A DNA stretch of 64,000 nucleotides. It comes from Isoetes taiwanensis. Lineage: Eukaryota > Streptophyta > Lycopodiopsida > Isoetales > Isoetaceae. How positions within the stretch are numbered: the first letter of the stretch is position 1; each line of letters starts with the position of its first letter. The translations under genes and the position numbers were made by a program. The notes under the pieces are model-generated. The model saw nothing but the letters and a program-made list of their open reading frames with translations, searched no databases and was not told where the DNA came from. Below are positions 47,410-58,880 of this stretch, piece after piece. The stretch is taken from NCBI GenBank assembly GCA_021234155.1, contig JAJEKV010000004.1, positions 23,717,122 through 23,781,121 of the forward strand. Direction: 5' to 3'.

Positions 47410-48540
47410 TCCGTGTCACTGAAATTTGAGATAGCGTATTATGAAGTTTGGCCAGCATCTAATTGAAAACAAAAGACATATGGATGGCTCAGTCAAACAA
47501 TCCCATATGATACCTCAAGGACATTTCATTTCCAGTATGAGTCTATAACAGGTAAAAAGTAAATATAAAAAACTGTATCACAATTTGTCATATGTCAAAT
47601 TGCTAGCAGGGCATGATGGCTAGAGATTCTTACTGCTAGAGGATATTTGCTTTGTCCTATTGGTGATAAGCTATGTTTGGAGGTTTTAATCTATTTACTT
47701 TCTCAATCAAGACTATAATTGGAGTTCCATTATGACTATAACTTGAGCTCCATCTGACTTTTGCAGGACACTTACATCACATGGGGCTTATCTTTCACGT
47801 GAGGAGAAAGACATTGGCAACTTTGCATTATAGCATGCATGTCCATAAGAACAGTATTTAGCAATATCTTATGCAGTGGAAAACCTTCAGGTATTCTTTC
47901 TAAAGCACTTCCAAAATCCGTATCAGTGCATTCTACAAAGTGTTCGATTTGATTTGGATATAAAACCGCACTTTATTTACCTATCTCAACTGTTGTTTTC
48001 CATCCTGAAGTATGAGATGGGATTTTGGACCTATAGGAGATGACAGATTATGATTTTTGCAGTAGAAGTTTGTTAAGAGTTTCTTGTATATTGTTTGTTG
48101 ACGAGGTATGCTTTGTTTCTATTTGACTTTTGTAGTTTTAGAGAGTTTATTTCTTATTGCTTGATGCTTCATGTGCCCCATATGATTTTCTTTGTATGAC
48201 TCTCTATATCTTTGGACAAGAATAGCTTGCCGTAAATGCATACCAAACATTCAGATAAGTACTGCTACCTTTGGTCCTCAAGAATTGTTTCCCCATGATG
48301 TAACCTGGCAAGCTGGATATGCACATATATTAGTTTACTTTGTTCTAGCTTGGATAATATTTGGTCAATTGTGGCTTCGGTTCATGCATTTCTCAGTTCA
48401 TCATGGCTCAGAAAGAGTTCTAATAAGGAATAAAACCAGCAAACATAGCCTTTTATATGCCATAAAGGTGTGGCATAGACCATGGTATTTGAGACATGGC
48501 TTCTACAATTACTTGAATTTACCTTGAGACCATCACTTGA
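47410..48540. other. non-coding stretch before the split gene, copy B
   Basis: Matches 17,850-18,990. A 111-codon frame at 48,192-48,527 is broken in copy A and shows no domain. Confidence 0.35.
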
Positions 48541-48572
48541 ATTTACTTATGATGTTGCTGCATGTTCTGCAG

Positions 48573-50192
48573 GTACAAAGTCCCAAGACATCTCCATCTC
48601 GAAGGACAGGTTGCCACACTATGTGGATGCCAGAGTTCAATTGATTCTTCAAAAAAAACTAGGTACAATTCTCAGCCCGCAAAAATTAAAGTTCCTTCGT
48701 TTGCAGGTCCTATGTGATTGTATATCACAGAACTAGGGATTATGGAGCAGGTCCATTTGGAGTGACCATTCATGGGCTATAGTTCCCTCTTCACTCTTAT
48801 TTACTATCATTTTGTGATTCTTATGGTACTATATCAGTCAGATTCTTTGTTTTCTCATTCAAATGCGAGCTTTCAATTCCTCTCTTTGTTTGGCTATCAG
48901 GGCGATACTCCTCTCTTATTTGAGTCTGCGATAAGTCATCATCACCAAGGTTCTTTATGTGGCATGAATGCCTCCATTTGCTGGCATGATTTCTGTTAGG
49001 CATGTCTTGCCGAGTTGCAATTAGCCATCTATTTACCCGAGCATCGGCAAATCCTTTAGCAGCATATCTGTTCATGGGGATAAGTTTATTCATTCAACAT
49101 TAGCTGGGTAAGTTCTCTCTTTTGCAGTTAGAAATATAGGAGATTCTCTTTGTTAATGGACGTATATCTCATATATTCAAGATCCAATACAAAAGCCCAA
49201 ATGCTGCTAAGCATTGGATCGTCCTCAAGAACTGGTTGCAGTGTTTGCGGTCACATCAAAAGGATCTACAAGCAGCCAACTAGGTATTAGTTCGATTCCT
49301 CTGTTCTTTCGCACTTTTCTGGAGCAGTAGTAACATTATTATTGGGATACAAATCTGAACCAAATTGTCAAGCTTTCTGTGCTCAAGAATCTGAAATGAT
49401 GTGCCCTTGCATAGTTAAAAGCTCAGAGATGAATCAAACAGAAGAAGCTTCATGTAATTGCTGTGCATGTATTTGAACAGGTTGGCCAACTTTCCATAGT
49501 TATTGATTGTTGCTTTGTTGGAAGGTTGCACGTTGTCAGACAAATTCAACCTAAAGCCATAATTACCAGAATGGGAACGTTTTGAGAACATGTTGCAAGA
49601 TTTTAATGGAAGATATATGTCTTGAAGTGACATATCTTGGTTATTTTGCTCCATATTGAACTCTTATGGTTGTAGCCGAAATCATTGTGCCGTACATTGC
49701 AATGTCTTGGTTATTTTACTTAATGTTCCTAGAAACAGAAATATCAAATTACTATCTGCAAGAATGTTTATTATGGAACCTCCAGAAAGATTGCAGCCCC
49801 TTACCATAGGCAGCACAGTGTCAAGTGTTAAATTGATTGCATCATTGTCTTCAAGGAGTTGACTGCAGGGCACTGTGAAGGAGTTACTAATCGATCTTAA
49901 GCCTTTAACATCTGGTTTTCCAATTTCTGTATGGTTAATAAGATGCAAATAGAACATGAAGTGTTGATGATGATCTTTGCAATTTTTACAATGATATTTC
50001 TGGTACTCAACATGGTATACAAAACTTCTAGTAAATGCTTCTCCATATTTTTCTTATTTTTATTCTGTATGGTACAGCTTTGATCAGCACTCCAGGTTAC
50101 CGCGTGGGAAGAATCTAAAGATCAATGCTGGGCAAGCTGATCGAGGTGCCTGTTGCTAGGAGCTTCAAAGCACATCCTACAATAGCAAAATT
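48573..50192 (+). pseudogene. unrecognised split gene, copy B
   Basis: First exon 48,573-48,706: preceded by TTCTGCAG, followed by GT, open in one frame for 44 codons (TKSQDISISKDRLPHYVDAR, then VQLILQKKLGTILSPQKLK). Blocks at 49,180-49,275, 49,770-49,860 and 50,090-50,190 match the exons seen in copy A, but here frames 2 and 4 are shifted. Together the exons would give at least 150 residues ending in a basic tail with KLIEVPV. I do not recognise the protein. Donor and acceptor dinucleotides are kept in both copies, which argues these are real exons. Confidence 0.4.
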
Positions 50193-50799
50193 CTGATGGA
50201 GGTACAAATTGGATCGCAAACAGGGATTGGGAGGTATACTTTGGGAAACCGTTTATTAGTAACAAGATCTGTGCTTCTTTAACAAACTAGTTTTTCTGAA
50301 ACTTAATGGTTTGAAGTTTTACAAAAATTGGGTCATGGATTAGAAGACGCAATTTCATTCTCTTGTTGACCTAGAAATCTAGCTGGCAGGATATCATAAA
50401 CCATTACGTTATGTTATTCAGCTTCCATAAGTATATAAGTGATACAGGTTGCATGTTAAGAAGACGGAATTTAATTATATTTTATGATGATCTCCTGGGA
50501 AAGTTTAAAAGGTCTAGTTAAACAACTAAATTTGGCCATCTCTTTCATAAGATGAGCACCCGAATCACAAAGGCAGCTAACAGATGTTGTCATGGTCATA
50601 TCATTGCCTTCAGCCTAGAGTATTTTTTGCCAACATACTATGCGCAATAGAGGTGGCCTCTTGAGTTAATTCTCTAGATCTAGACAAGAACTGCAATATC
50701 TAGGGAAGGATAATATTTCTGTTCTTCATTGAATTTTGTATGCTAGATATGCATCTTAATTATTGTGTATCGTTCCTGATGACCTGCATCTGATCCAGG

Positions 50800-51560
50800 G
50801 CCCAAATATATGGGAGTAACGGATTTCCAAGGCAAGGACAGCTTCCTCCAACTTCTTTACCTTTCCCTTGGGAAAATGGCTCTACTTCTAGAGAACTTTT
50901 CAAGAGGTACATCTCAAAAGAGAGACGCGTTTTGTCATATTTCACTTTGATGCGATATTTTTTCACCAGGAACTGCATATAACTAGCTTCTGTTTATTGA
51001 ATTTATTTTCCTGACTGCACATGTTAAAGTGTTCGCCATGTAATTTAGTTTAGGAATGCCTACATCATGTTTGAAGGATATTTCAGCTGATTTACGGCAC
51101 ACAGAATATCATTTTTGTTCCATTTTACACCATATGCATATTTGTATCAGTCTTGAGGGCTATAACAAATGTAAGGATGCTGGATGTTAACATGTATCTT
51201 TAATCTTTTCTACCTTATTTCCATTATTTGTTTCATTTTTTTCCATTTTCTGCAGAAACTTTGGAACTGGAATTGCTGATGGTCCCCACTTAAGGTCTAT
51301 ATCTTATGGTAACCGTGTTGTTTCATGCATTACTATGTGCTGTCCCCATTAGCCACATCAATTTGAAATTTTCATGTAAACAATGAGATATCTCCAAACT
51401 AAAGCTTTGTTACTTCATTATCATGGTTTTGTACAGACATCTTTTCAATTCTGAAGCACCACCGTTCTCTGGTCAACAATATAAAGGTTTATGTGGTTTT
51501 GTTAGTGTTCCTTCTAATATTTGTGTTCTTTGTAGCATAAAATCTATGCAAAGGACGTTG
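50800..51560 (+). pseudogene. further exon-like blocks downstream, copy B
   Basis: The block 50,800-50,930 reads SNGFPRQGQLPPTSLPFPWE then STSRELFKRYISKE. The block starting after TTCTGCAG near 51,257 reads NFGTGIADGPHLRSISYG and stops at a GTAAC donor. A third near 51,435-51,500 reads TSFQFSEAPPFSGQQYKG if one base is allowed. The proline-serine-rich wording suggests a flexible region. They follow the split gene by 600 bases and may be its continuation or a neighbour. Confidence 0.35.
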
Positions 51561-52440
51561 TGTTAGTATGTATCGCCATACGTTAGTTGTTGGGAAGCCC
51601 TAGATCAGAACAGTTTACACATTTTTCCATGAGTTTAACTCCCGTTTATTCTAGAGGAGACATTGTCAGTGTGGTGATGTACAATATGCATCCCTTGACA
51701 AAAATAATATGCCATTTTCGTTGCTGTTTAATGTTAAATACAAGGGCGAGATTAGTGGGTCCATTCGAATTTGGTCCTTTGTTGGCGTCATTTGACCAGA
51801 CTGCCGATATAGCATGCATACAAAATGCAAATGCTTTCACAGTTTACCCGATAAATTAGCAATTATGCAGGTTCACAACACTTCATTGTGCGCCATAATT
51901 CTTTTGTACTCCATTCTTATTCAAAGGAGTTCCAGGAATTCCAATTTTTGCTAGTGAAGCTATGCAAGATTATGAAAGATATGCCACAGAATGTATGAGA
52001 GTTGGGGCATTGTCATCTACTTTTAAGTGTGTACAAATGTAACTTCCCCTGTCATATATACATACTTTTCAGTAGCTGTTCGTTCAGGATAGTTCAAGGG
52101 CATCCCGGCATATTGCCCTTTGTGTTATCATACATTTGAGAATCATTTTTGGCCATGCACATTTCCTCTACATTTGAATAATTGTGTCGCCAAACGGTGT
52201 TCTTATGCTATTTACATTTTTGATAATAAAGTTCGAGTATGTGCAAAGTTTCTTTCCTCACAGCATCCAAGATTTATTCATCCTTATCTCTTGCATTTCT
52301 GACATCCCTTATATTGGCATAAAAGGACTTTGGTGCACTTGCTAAGATTGTATTATCAAAGGACTTTGGTGCGCTTTCTAAGATTATGGTCTTTTTAAAT
52401 CATGTAATAACGTAACGTGGCCGAAATCACAAAGCGGACA
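51561..52440. other. non-coding stretch, copy B
   Basis: AT-rich and matching 22,161-23,200. It contains a small local repeat near 52,326-52,385 (AAAGGACTTTGGTGC, then CTAAGATTRT, twice). No gene recognised. Confidence 0.45.
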
Positions 52441-52444
52441 TTTA

Positions 52445-52835
52445 TTACATAAGATTGTCTAAGGTTTTCGACTGTATTCGCATGAAAATATGTAGCTTGT
52501 TGATGCTGGCATGGTGGATTCCAAATAGAAGCATTATTCTTTTGTGTTTTTTTTTTGTTCCAAAAGGTTTAGGGATGGAGGTTTCGTGGCCACAGTATTC
52601 TTGTAGGAAGGCGGCGATGGATCTTTTGGAGGTGGCCAGGCCTTTGCCGGAAGCCATAACTTTAGTTGCATGTTCGGCCATAGCCATTGCTAGGTTTGCG
52701 GTTTTCCTGCTGCATGTTTTTGATTTGGGAAGCACGGCAGTTAGGCTTAGGCCATGCTCCACAAGGCATACCATAGCAAGATTGGCGGCCACAGGGCTCT
52801 ATCCGCTTCTTCTGCAATGTTTGAGTAAGAAATGA
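52445..52835. other. block open on both strands (115 and 126 codons), copy B
   Basis: Plus frame 52,455-52,835 has a hydrophobic run in its middle (ITLVACSAIAIARFAVFLL). Minus frame 52,445-52,792 is basic, with MAMAEHATKVMASGKGLATS. Neither resembles a known protein and copy A breaks both. The minus frame looks more like a soluble exon, the plus frame like chance hydrophobicity; I cannot choose. Confidence 0.25.
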
Positions 52836-53834
52836 GGTTTTCATAGAAGAAAACCTTGTTAGGGCTCGACCTTGTTAAATCCGGCAGATTTGTCGTTGAG
52901 CAATGGAGAAGGGTCAATTTGCAGCCAAGGCTAGACTAAGTCTTCTGTTTCTTGTGTGTTTGTTTAGGGTCTGTTGTTGTTGCTCTGTTTTCTATTGTAA
53001 TATATTTCTTTTGTTGTGTCTTCTGGTGAAACATAGAGGTTCAATTCCTCTGAAGAAATAGAAGCAAGAAAGGTTTGATGTGAGAAGTTCAGTATGTTTG
53101 CTATGTTGTACGTTTGATGTGAGAATGATAACCACACTCCTTGCAAATTGGGTCAACATGGGGCTGTTTGACCCCATCTTGATTTGCATGGGACGGATCA
53201 CTAGGACTGCCATGGAATATTCTGCGATTGCATGATCTAGTGGTCACAAAAAATTACATTTTACAAAGAGCCCTTGTAGGCTTTGGGCTCGAAAACAGCA
53301 ATATGTCTAACCACCAAAAATGCCGCTTGGTATTCGAGGCTACCGGGAAAGAATGTATGTTCGCAAAAGTGGGCAGACGAGGAACTCCCCTATTTTTGAA
53401 CCGTGGTGGCATAGCTTGGCAGCAATAACACTAAATCTTGAATAGTAATAACACTAAATCCTAAATACTAAAAGTATTCATCTAGTATAGGATTCAGGGT
53501 TTTAGCTTTGAGCCATATTTATGGATAAACACGGAACACTTTAGAGCCATGGACCAAATTATAATTTTGATATATAACGTGCTAATAAAAGCGCATATGA
53601 TACAATGGTATTCTAATAGTCAACTACACCAGACTAAACATATATCAACAACATGTTTGTGTTACTTACAAGGAAAACTAGAGTAACAACATGCAGGTAA
53701 CATGACTGGTTGAAGAAAATTTATCATTAGCTCAACATTGAGGTAGACGGGCCGAATGTTTCACCAATCATCTGGCAACCGACATATGTAAATGATGTGG
53801 ATCCCCTAGCTTTAACCCTAGGAAGTATGCAAAA
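52836..53834. other. non-coding stretch, copy B
   Basis: Matches 23,531-24,515. Frames are short and not shared between copies. A repeated ACACTAAATC word near 53,428-53,460 is the only local structure. Confidence 0.4.
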
Positions 53835-54560
53835 TCATTTTGATGCACTAAGTACTTTCTGGCAAGACAATGGAATGGGCGTCAGTTTGGCCAAGACCAA
53901 GGTGCTTCTAACGTCTTTGGGACAACAAAAACAACCTTGATTCACTTATCAAAATCAAAATGTGCAAGTGATGCAAACATACGAATATTTGGGAGTGGAA
54001 TTTACTACTATCACATATTGGGATACTTGTATTTGACAACGAGTGACGGCAAGTTGGAAGACTTTATATACAAATGCAGAACAACTGCCACATAATAGAG
54101 CTTTATGACTTGCCCCACCAATCACACTTGTTCAGGGTTTTGATAGAGCCGGTTATTCTATATGGAGTGGAAGTCATTTGCCATCTCGGATGACTTTGAA
54201 TAGTGCCAAAAAGCCATTCTGGCTAAAGAACTTGAAGTCAAGTCTATAAGCTCATATAAAATTCTTCTACAAGAGATAAGGTTCTTAAGCATTGCTCTAG
54301 AATGTCACAAATTATACTATTAGAAGGTGGTAAATATAGAAGATGCTCGCCTTCGAAACCTCACTTATACAATGGCCATGGGTCAACAACACTTTAAAGC
54401 CCTATCTAAAGCATACTAGAAGGAGAAACAAGCCATTTGGTTCTCCAGATGGAATGTGCATGAGCATGGGTGTATAAGGTACAAAACAATGATCTTATGA
54501 AGCAATGTCTAGACACGTGCTTCCTAAGTAAGCTTGGGGGTGCCAGGATTTTAGAGCTTT
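53835..54560 (+). pseudogene. LINE reverse transcriptase, C-terminal part, copy B
   Basis: Read over three frames: LDALSTFWQDNGMGVSLAKT, KVLLTSLGQQKQ, QTYEYLGVEF (53,840-54,005). Next come LYTNAEQLPHN and a frame-shifted segment equivalent to LFRVLIEPVILYGVEV (54,130-54,175). Last come a KELKVKSI-like segment and YKILLQEIRFLSIALECHKL (54,225-54,320), then NLTYTMAMGQQH. The K-T-K-V box, Y-L-G-V-x-F box and the following tryptophan-rich thumb are those of a plant non-LTR retrotransposon. The catalytic YADD region is not present, so only the 3' third remains. It would belong to a LINE copied by target-primed reverse transcription. Confidence 0.75.
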
Positions 54561-55952
54561 TAAAGACAACACTACAAAAACAAAATTAATTTTACGCTTG
54601 CCAGTCGTCCACAACAATGATGGCCTGGGAGGGCCATAAAGCCTTGAATTACTTATTCTGGCGAGATCCCTTAGTTGGTCTGAGTAGGATGTGTTAGCTA
54701 TGTAGTAGATGCAGATTTGCCATTTCGTAGTAGTTTATTGGTAAATAAAAGATTGAAATGGCCAATTCATTATTTATAGTTAAGACAAGAGATCCAAGGG
54801 AGATAAGAGAATTGCAAGTGGAACAAAAAAACACATACATAACAACTCAACTTTCTTGTAGAAGCCTCGGTTGGTCGTGGAGGGCTCTGTCTCATCCTGC
54901 TCTTGAGCAAGCGCTCATGATTATATATGATAAGATGGACTAGAATAAAACCAATGGTGCCTCAATTTGAAAAGCTGGCAAAATCAGTGCGAAAGTGGAG
55001 AATGCTTAAGATTAAGTGTAACTAGTGTGTTGATGCATGGTCATGCATTGGAGCACTAGGTCATCTTTCTCTCGACCTGCCCAATGACCTAAACTTTCAT
55101 GTGACTCTTTGAACTATGCATTGAAGATCATATAGAGGATGCATAGAAAGACAGTTGGAACCATATCACATGCATGGGGATCAATTCTTCTTGAGTCAGA
55201 GGCCTTGAGAACCCAATTGGTCAATGGACAATGATTTTGTAGCACTGCCAAGGCAAGCATGCAAACTAAAAAATGCAGAGGAGGCTTTACTTGCAACTAG
55301 ATAACTGTTTGTTCAGAATAAAAATAAATACATGTTTTGTAAAGGTCCTGGCCCCTTACGGTCCATTATACTTATTTTTGCATGTACGTACATGCTGGCA
55401 TGCATGTAGCATGCACACAAGCAAGGGTTTGTTTCTTTCGCAAAAGGGTTTACACAAGGGAATTTCTGCAAGAGAAGGTTTTTGGAGCTTTGTGGTGCTG
55501 AGAAGGCACCGAGGAGGCAGGAGCTTGGAGATCGCATCAAGAACTGCATCAAAACTATCTTCTTATCAGGTGGGGTTTTTCACCGATCTATTTGAGATTT
55601 CATAAGTTGCAGATTGGATTCAAGCATGCTGTAGATGTAAGACGATGAGTTATGATGATGGAGAGGGAATATTTGTTTGCTAAAACTCTTGATACTGTAA
55701 CTAGATTACATGCTACAGAAACATCACCTGCAGGAATGAGCAGAGAAGGACATCAAGGTATTATGTGCGCTTCTACAAAGGCGGATTTCAAATATAGAGC
55801 CTTGGATTCTAACTTAGAGAAAGCATAGAAATATGAAACCATGGCTAGAAGATTGAATTGGGGTTACTTGGCCTAGATTGCCATGTAGATCTTGTTTAAA
55901 GGATTCAGTCAAATCAATGGGTCATAGATGAGTTAATTGAATGGGTGCCAGG
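54561..55952. other. stretch between LINE remnant and LTR array; no gene recognised
   Basis: About 1.4 kb. The first 200 bases still match copy A well; later parts match weakly. It has the 16-bp palindrome at 55,380-55,395 and a 110-codon plus frame at 55,273-55,605 with no recognisable domain and no readable counterpart in copy A. Confidence 0.4.
55380..55395. repeat. 16-bp perfect palindrome GCATGTACGTACATGC
   Basis: Exact self-complement, followed within 5 bases by a GCATGCATG run and then GCATGC. Alternating purine-pyrimidine sequence of this kind can be unusually flexible. No role is shown. Confidence 0.8.
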
Positions 55953-56132
55953 AGTAATGAGTTGCCATAACAAGGGCAAATTTGATGATCAAGTGCAGCT
56001 TAAGCTTGTTTTGCGCCTCTGGGAAGTGGCTTGAAAGAGATTGTTCCACCGAGAGTCTACCGGTAAACATGCAAAACAGTAAATTGTATGTCAAGAATTG
56101 AAGATTGCCTAAAAAAGGCTGATTTGGGCTTA

Positions 56133-56329
56133 GGGTGCTTTCCCATGGATCTCTGACCTCAAGGTTTTCTTGAGGTTCAGATAAGGGCATGCAGGTTCCC
56201 GTGGGTGCCTCAACCTCAAAGACTCAGGTTTTTGACCTGAATCAGAAGTAATTACCAAGCATTTCTTAACGCTGAGGTTTTTGACCTGGAACCATATTTC
56301 CAGGTCGCCAATCTCATGGGAAAGCACCC
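56133..56329. mobile_element. 197-bp MITE of PIF/Harbinger (Tourist) type
   Basis: Terminal inverted repeats GGGTGCTTTCCCATG (left) and CATGGGAAAGCACCC (right) are exact reverse complements over 15 bases. The element is flanked by the 3-base direct repeat TTA (56,130-56,132 and 56,330-56,332), the target preference of Harbinger transposons. In interior 3 the uninterrupted site reads GGGCTTAGAGGGGCC with the TTA at 60,966-60,968, so excising the 197 bases plus one TTA restores it exactly. Inside are repeated GGTTTTTGACCTG hairpin-like words. No coding capacity. Confidence 0.9.
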
Positions 56330-57205
56330 TTAGAGGGGCCGATTCACCTTGGGATTGAAAGAGTCAGAGACTTGTGCACAAATTTTTAGAGCTATTAGAC
56401 AGGGCTCAGATTCATGATGAAGTAGGCCAAAATTGCTTGGAGAGGGTCGATTCAGCATGTAGAACTCCAAGAGGCAATATCGGAATGAAAAATAGATGTG
56501 CCATTTGTTTTCTTGTGTCGGTTATTCTTGTCTGTCTAAATGTGTTAACTTTTGCTTTTCTCTCTATTTATTTTTGTTCTTCTTAACAAGTTGTTGACTA
56601 ATGGTAACGAAAATACAAGAAATATAATGGCCATGGTATTGATCTTGGTAAGATTAGTGAATAGATTAGTTGCAAGAGATCTGGGTTTGTAGTACAATAC
56701 GAACATGCATTATGCATTGCTTGAATAATGATTTAACTAAGGAAAATTGTAATTTCATATGAATATTTTAAGGATTGGAATAAAATATATTTATTGGCTC
56801 CTAGAGATGGGGCATATGCTGGAGAACGGTCTAGCATAAATACTGAGCATTAATGGCCACTCCGCATCAACGATAATAAGGTCAACAATGGAGTTTTGAA
56901 TGCTCATATTAGTTGCGCCATTTTAATTGCTAGCTAAGGAAAGTGAGATTTTTAATCTGAAATATTAAAAACCATACCTAAATGCACTATTGTAAACAAT
57001 GGGTATTTAGATGGATCATGGGGACTTTTGAGTGTTAGAGAGTCATGAGAAGCTTCTGGGGGCTTTCAGAACATGGCTATGGCATGTGTCATTGTTGGGC
57101 TACCAAGGAATGGTTCGGGGACTTTATATGAGGTGTGTGCAGTCCTTATAGAGGAAATGATTCAAAAGTAAGCTTTGCATATTGGAGAATGCTTAGATCT
57201 CTATT

Positions 57206-57669
57206 TTGTTCAACAAAGTTTTTTTTTTTTTTTTTTTTTTTGAGGGCAAGGTTTTTTTATATTGCATTTAGATTACTCTGCTTATTATATCAGAGTTTCA
57301 AAAATTTTAACACTGATGAAATAACTTTGAGCTTAAGATCAGAAATTGAAAACTAAATAGGGATCTGAGTTCAAAATAGCTCCTAGGTGTGATTTGAATA
57401 ACCAAAGCATTGTCCCAGTAGCTTCTTTGTTTGCAATTCTGCAGAATAGGACTGTCATGCGACATCAAGAACATCCTGCAATGTAAAATCCGGGATGTCT
57501 CTCTTACCAAACATCCCAAGTAACATATCCAGATCTTCTGGAGTATAATTTGCGAAGTCAAGCAGCAACAATACATGAGCTTATCTTTTTTGCTGCCACT
57601 TATGGAAGAGACTCTCAAAATATGGTTTCAGATTGTTGAATCTCCACACTTCCTTGTTGTTCAACAAAG
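57206..57669 (-). mobile_element. processed retrocopy (poly(A)-tailed) with 13-bp target duplication
   Basis: TTGTTCAACAAAG flanks a 438-base insert on both sides (57,206-57,218 and 57,657-57,669). The insert starts with 23 T on the plus strand (57,219-57,241), so it is a minus-strand retrocopy ending in poly(A). Empty sites without the insert are seen at about 59,718-59,735 (TTGTTCAACAAAGTGATTTT) and 29,950. These are the marks of LINE-machinery retroposition of an mRNA. Confidence 0.9.
57455..57585 (-). pseudogene. C-terminal coding remnant in the processed retrocopy
   Basis: Read on the minus strand, the part before the 3' untranslated region gives FANYTPEDLDMLLGMFGKRD, then IPDFTLQDVLDVA, and a TGA (plus-strand TCA at 57,455-57,457). 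About 210 bases of untranslated sequence and the poly(A) follow. Upstream, the same frame meets a stop near 57,585 and another frame continues with GSKKDKL, so one frameshift is likely. This looks like the last 45 or so residues of a nuclear gene. I do not recognise the parent protein. A different minus frame is open for 103 codons across the region and is probably a by-product. Confidence 0.55.
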
Positions 57670-57911
57670 TGATGTTGAATTTACATCAATGAGATAATAA
57701 GACTTGATATTCCTTCATGTTTGAATTGCAATTCTGGTCTTCATCACTGAGCTCGCTACTTCAACATGATTAAGTTGTATGGGCAACCTCGGCAAGTTTT
57801 GGTATCTTGATATCCCTTGAATCCTCCAAAGTCGAACTTCCAGATTCGGTGGTCTTGGTTGTTCGAACATTACTCATGTCATCTATGTTTCTTTGATATG
57901 TTCTTGTGCTT

Positions 57912-58653
57912 TGTGACACCCAGCGTGGCATCCGAGGGAAGGGATTTACGTCAGCTCTTGTGACTCCATCGTAAGAGGCCCTCTAGCGTCAGACATGGGC
58001 TGGAAAGGGCATACGCATATGAAGTTCACTCCACCACGCCACAGGGCTTAGAATGTATGCTGGCTGGGCATTTCTTTGCTAACAGGGCCTACATGTAGGC
58101 TGGTTGAGCTTCCCATTGTCCCAAAGCTATGGTTACGATGTTTTAGTATTTTGGCTATGTTCTTTGCTTCTGATGCTCATGTGTTCTCTTTCATTTGATT
58201 ATGTTGTTATTGTCGAGCATTATACTCACATAGGATTTTATGTCTCTGCTTGTGATTATGTTCTTGTATCCAAGATTTCCAGAGTATTTTCATGCAGGCA
58301 AAGGTAGCCAAGGATCCCTATTTAGTCACGAGGACTAACTCTGGTGAGTGCATGTGCAGTGAATAAGCAAGACAATGGCAGCAGCGCAGCTGAGGATGAT
58401 GGTTGAGCAAAGCTTCTGGATTGAATTGTTCACAGTTAAATGTTATATCTGTTGAGAATAGTCAACTATTTGGAAGTTAATTTTACATAATTACATTGAA
58501 TTCGTAACTATTTGCTCGTTGTGTTTGGAGTATGTAATTTCAACTATGCAATAGTAAGATTCAATTCTTCACCAATAATATCAACCTAGAATTAGTGCAG
58601 GTTTTGACAAGATCCCAAGTTGCCAGAAAGGTCAACAAGACAGGCTCCACACA
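57912..58653 (+). repeat. LTR 1 of the non-autonomous element (742 bp)
   Basis: TGTGACACCCAGCGTGGCATC at the left and GACAGGCTCCACACA at the right, with TG...CA ends. Compared with LTR 2 it has a 14-base extra segment (TTCTCTTTCATTTG-like, near 58,185-58,200) and few substitutions. Confidence 0.75.
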
Positions 58654-58655
58654 GT

Positions 58656-58667
58656 TGGTATCAGAGC
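58656..58667 (+). promoter_or_regulatory. primer-binding site (initiator methionine tRNA)
   Basis: TGGTATCAGAGC two bases after the LTR end; this 12-mer is complementary to the 3' end of plant initiator tRNA and is the usual minus-strand primer site. Confidence 0.85.
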
Positions 58668-58880
58668 AATGTTGGATCTTTGGGTGTTGACATTATAATT
58701 TGTGCAGTAATGACTTGCCATAAGAAGGGCAAATTTTGATGATCAAGTGCAGCTTAAGCTTGTTTTATGCCTCTGGGAAGTGGTTTGGAAGAGATTGTTC
58801 CACTAGGACTCTACCGGTAAACATGCAAAATTGTAAATAGAGGGGCCGATTTTCCTTGGGATTGAAAGAGTCAGAGACTT

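Noticed and set aside
57307-57618. 103-codon minus frame spanning the retrocopy as the parent protein
   Set aside because: The neighbouring frame with YTPEDLDMLLGMFGKRDIP and a TGA followed by a plausible untranslated region looks far more protein-like; the longer frame runs through the untranslated part.
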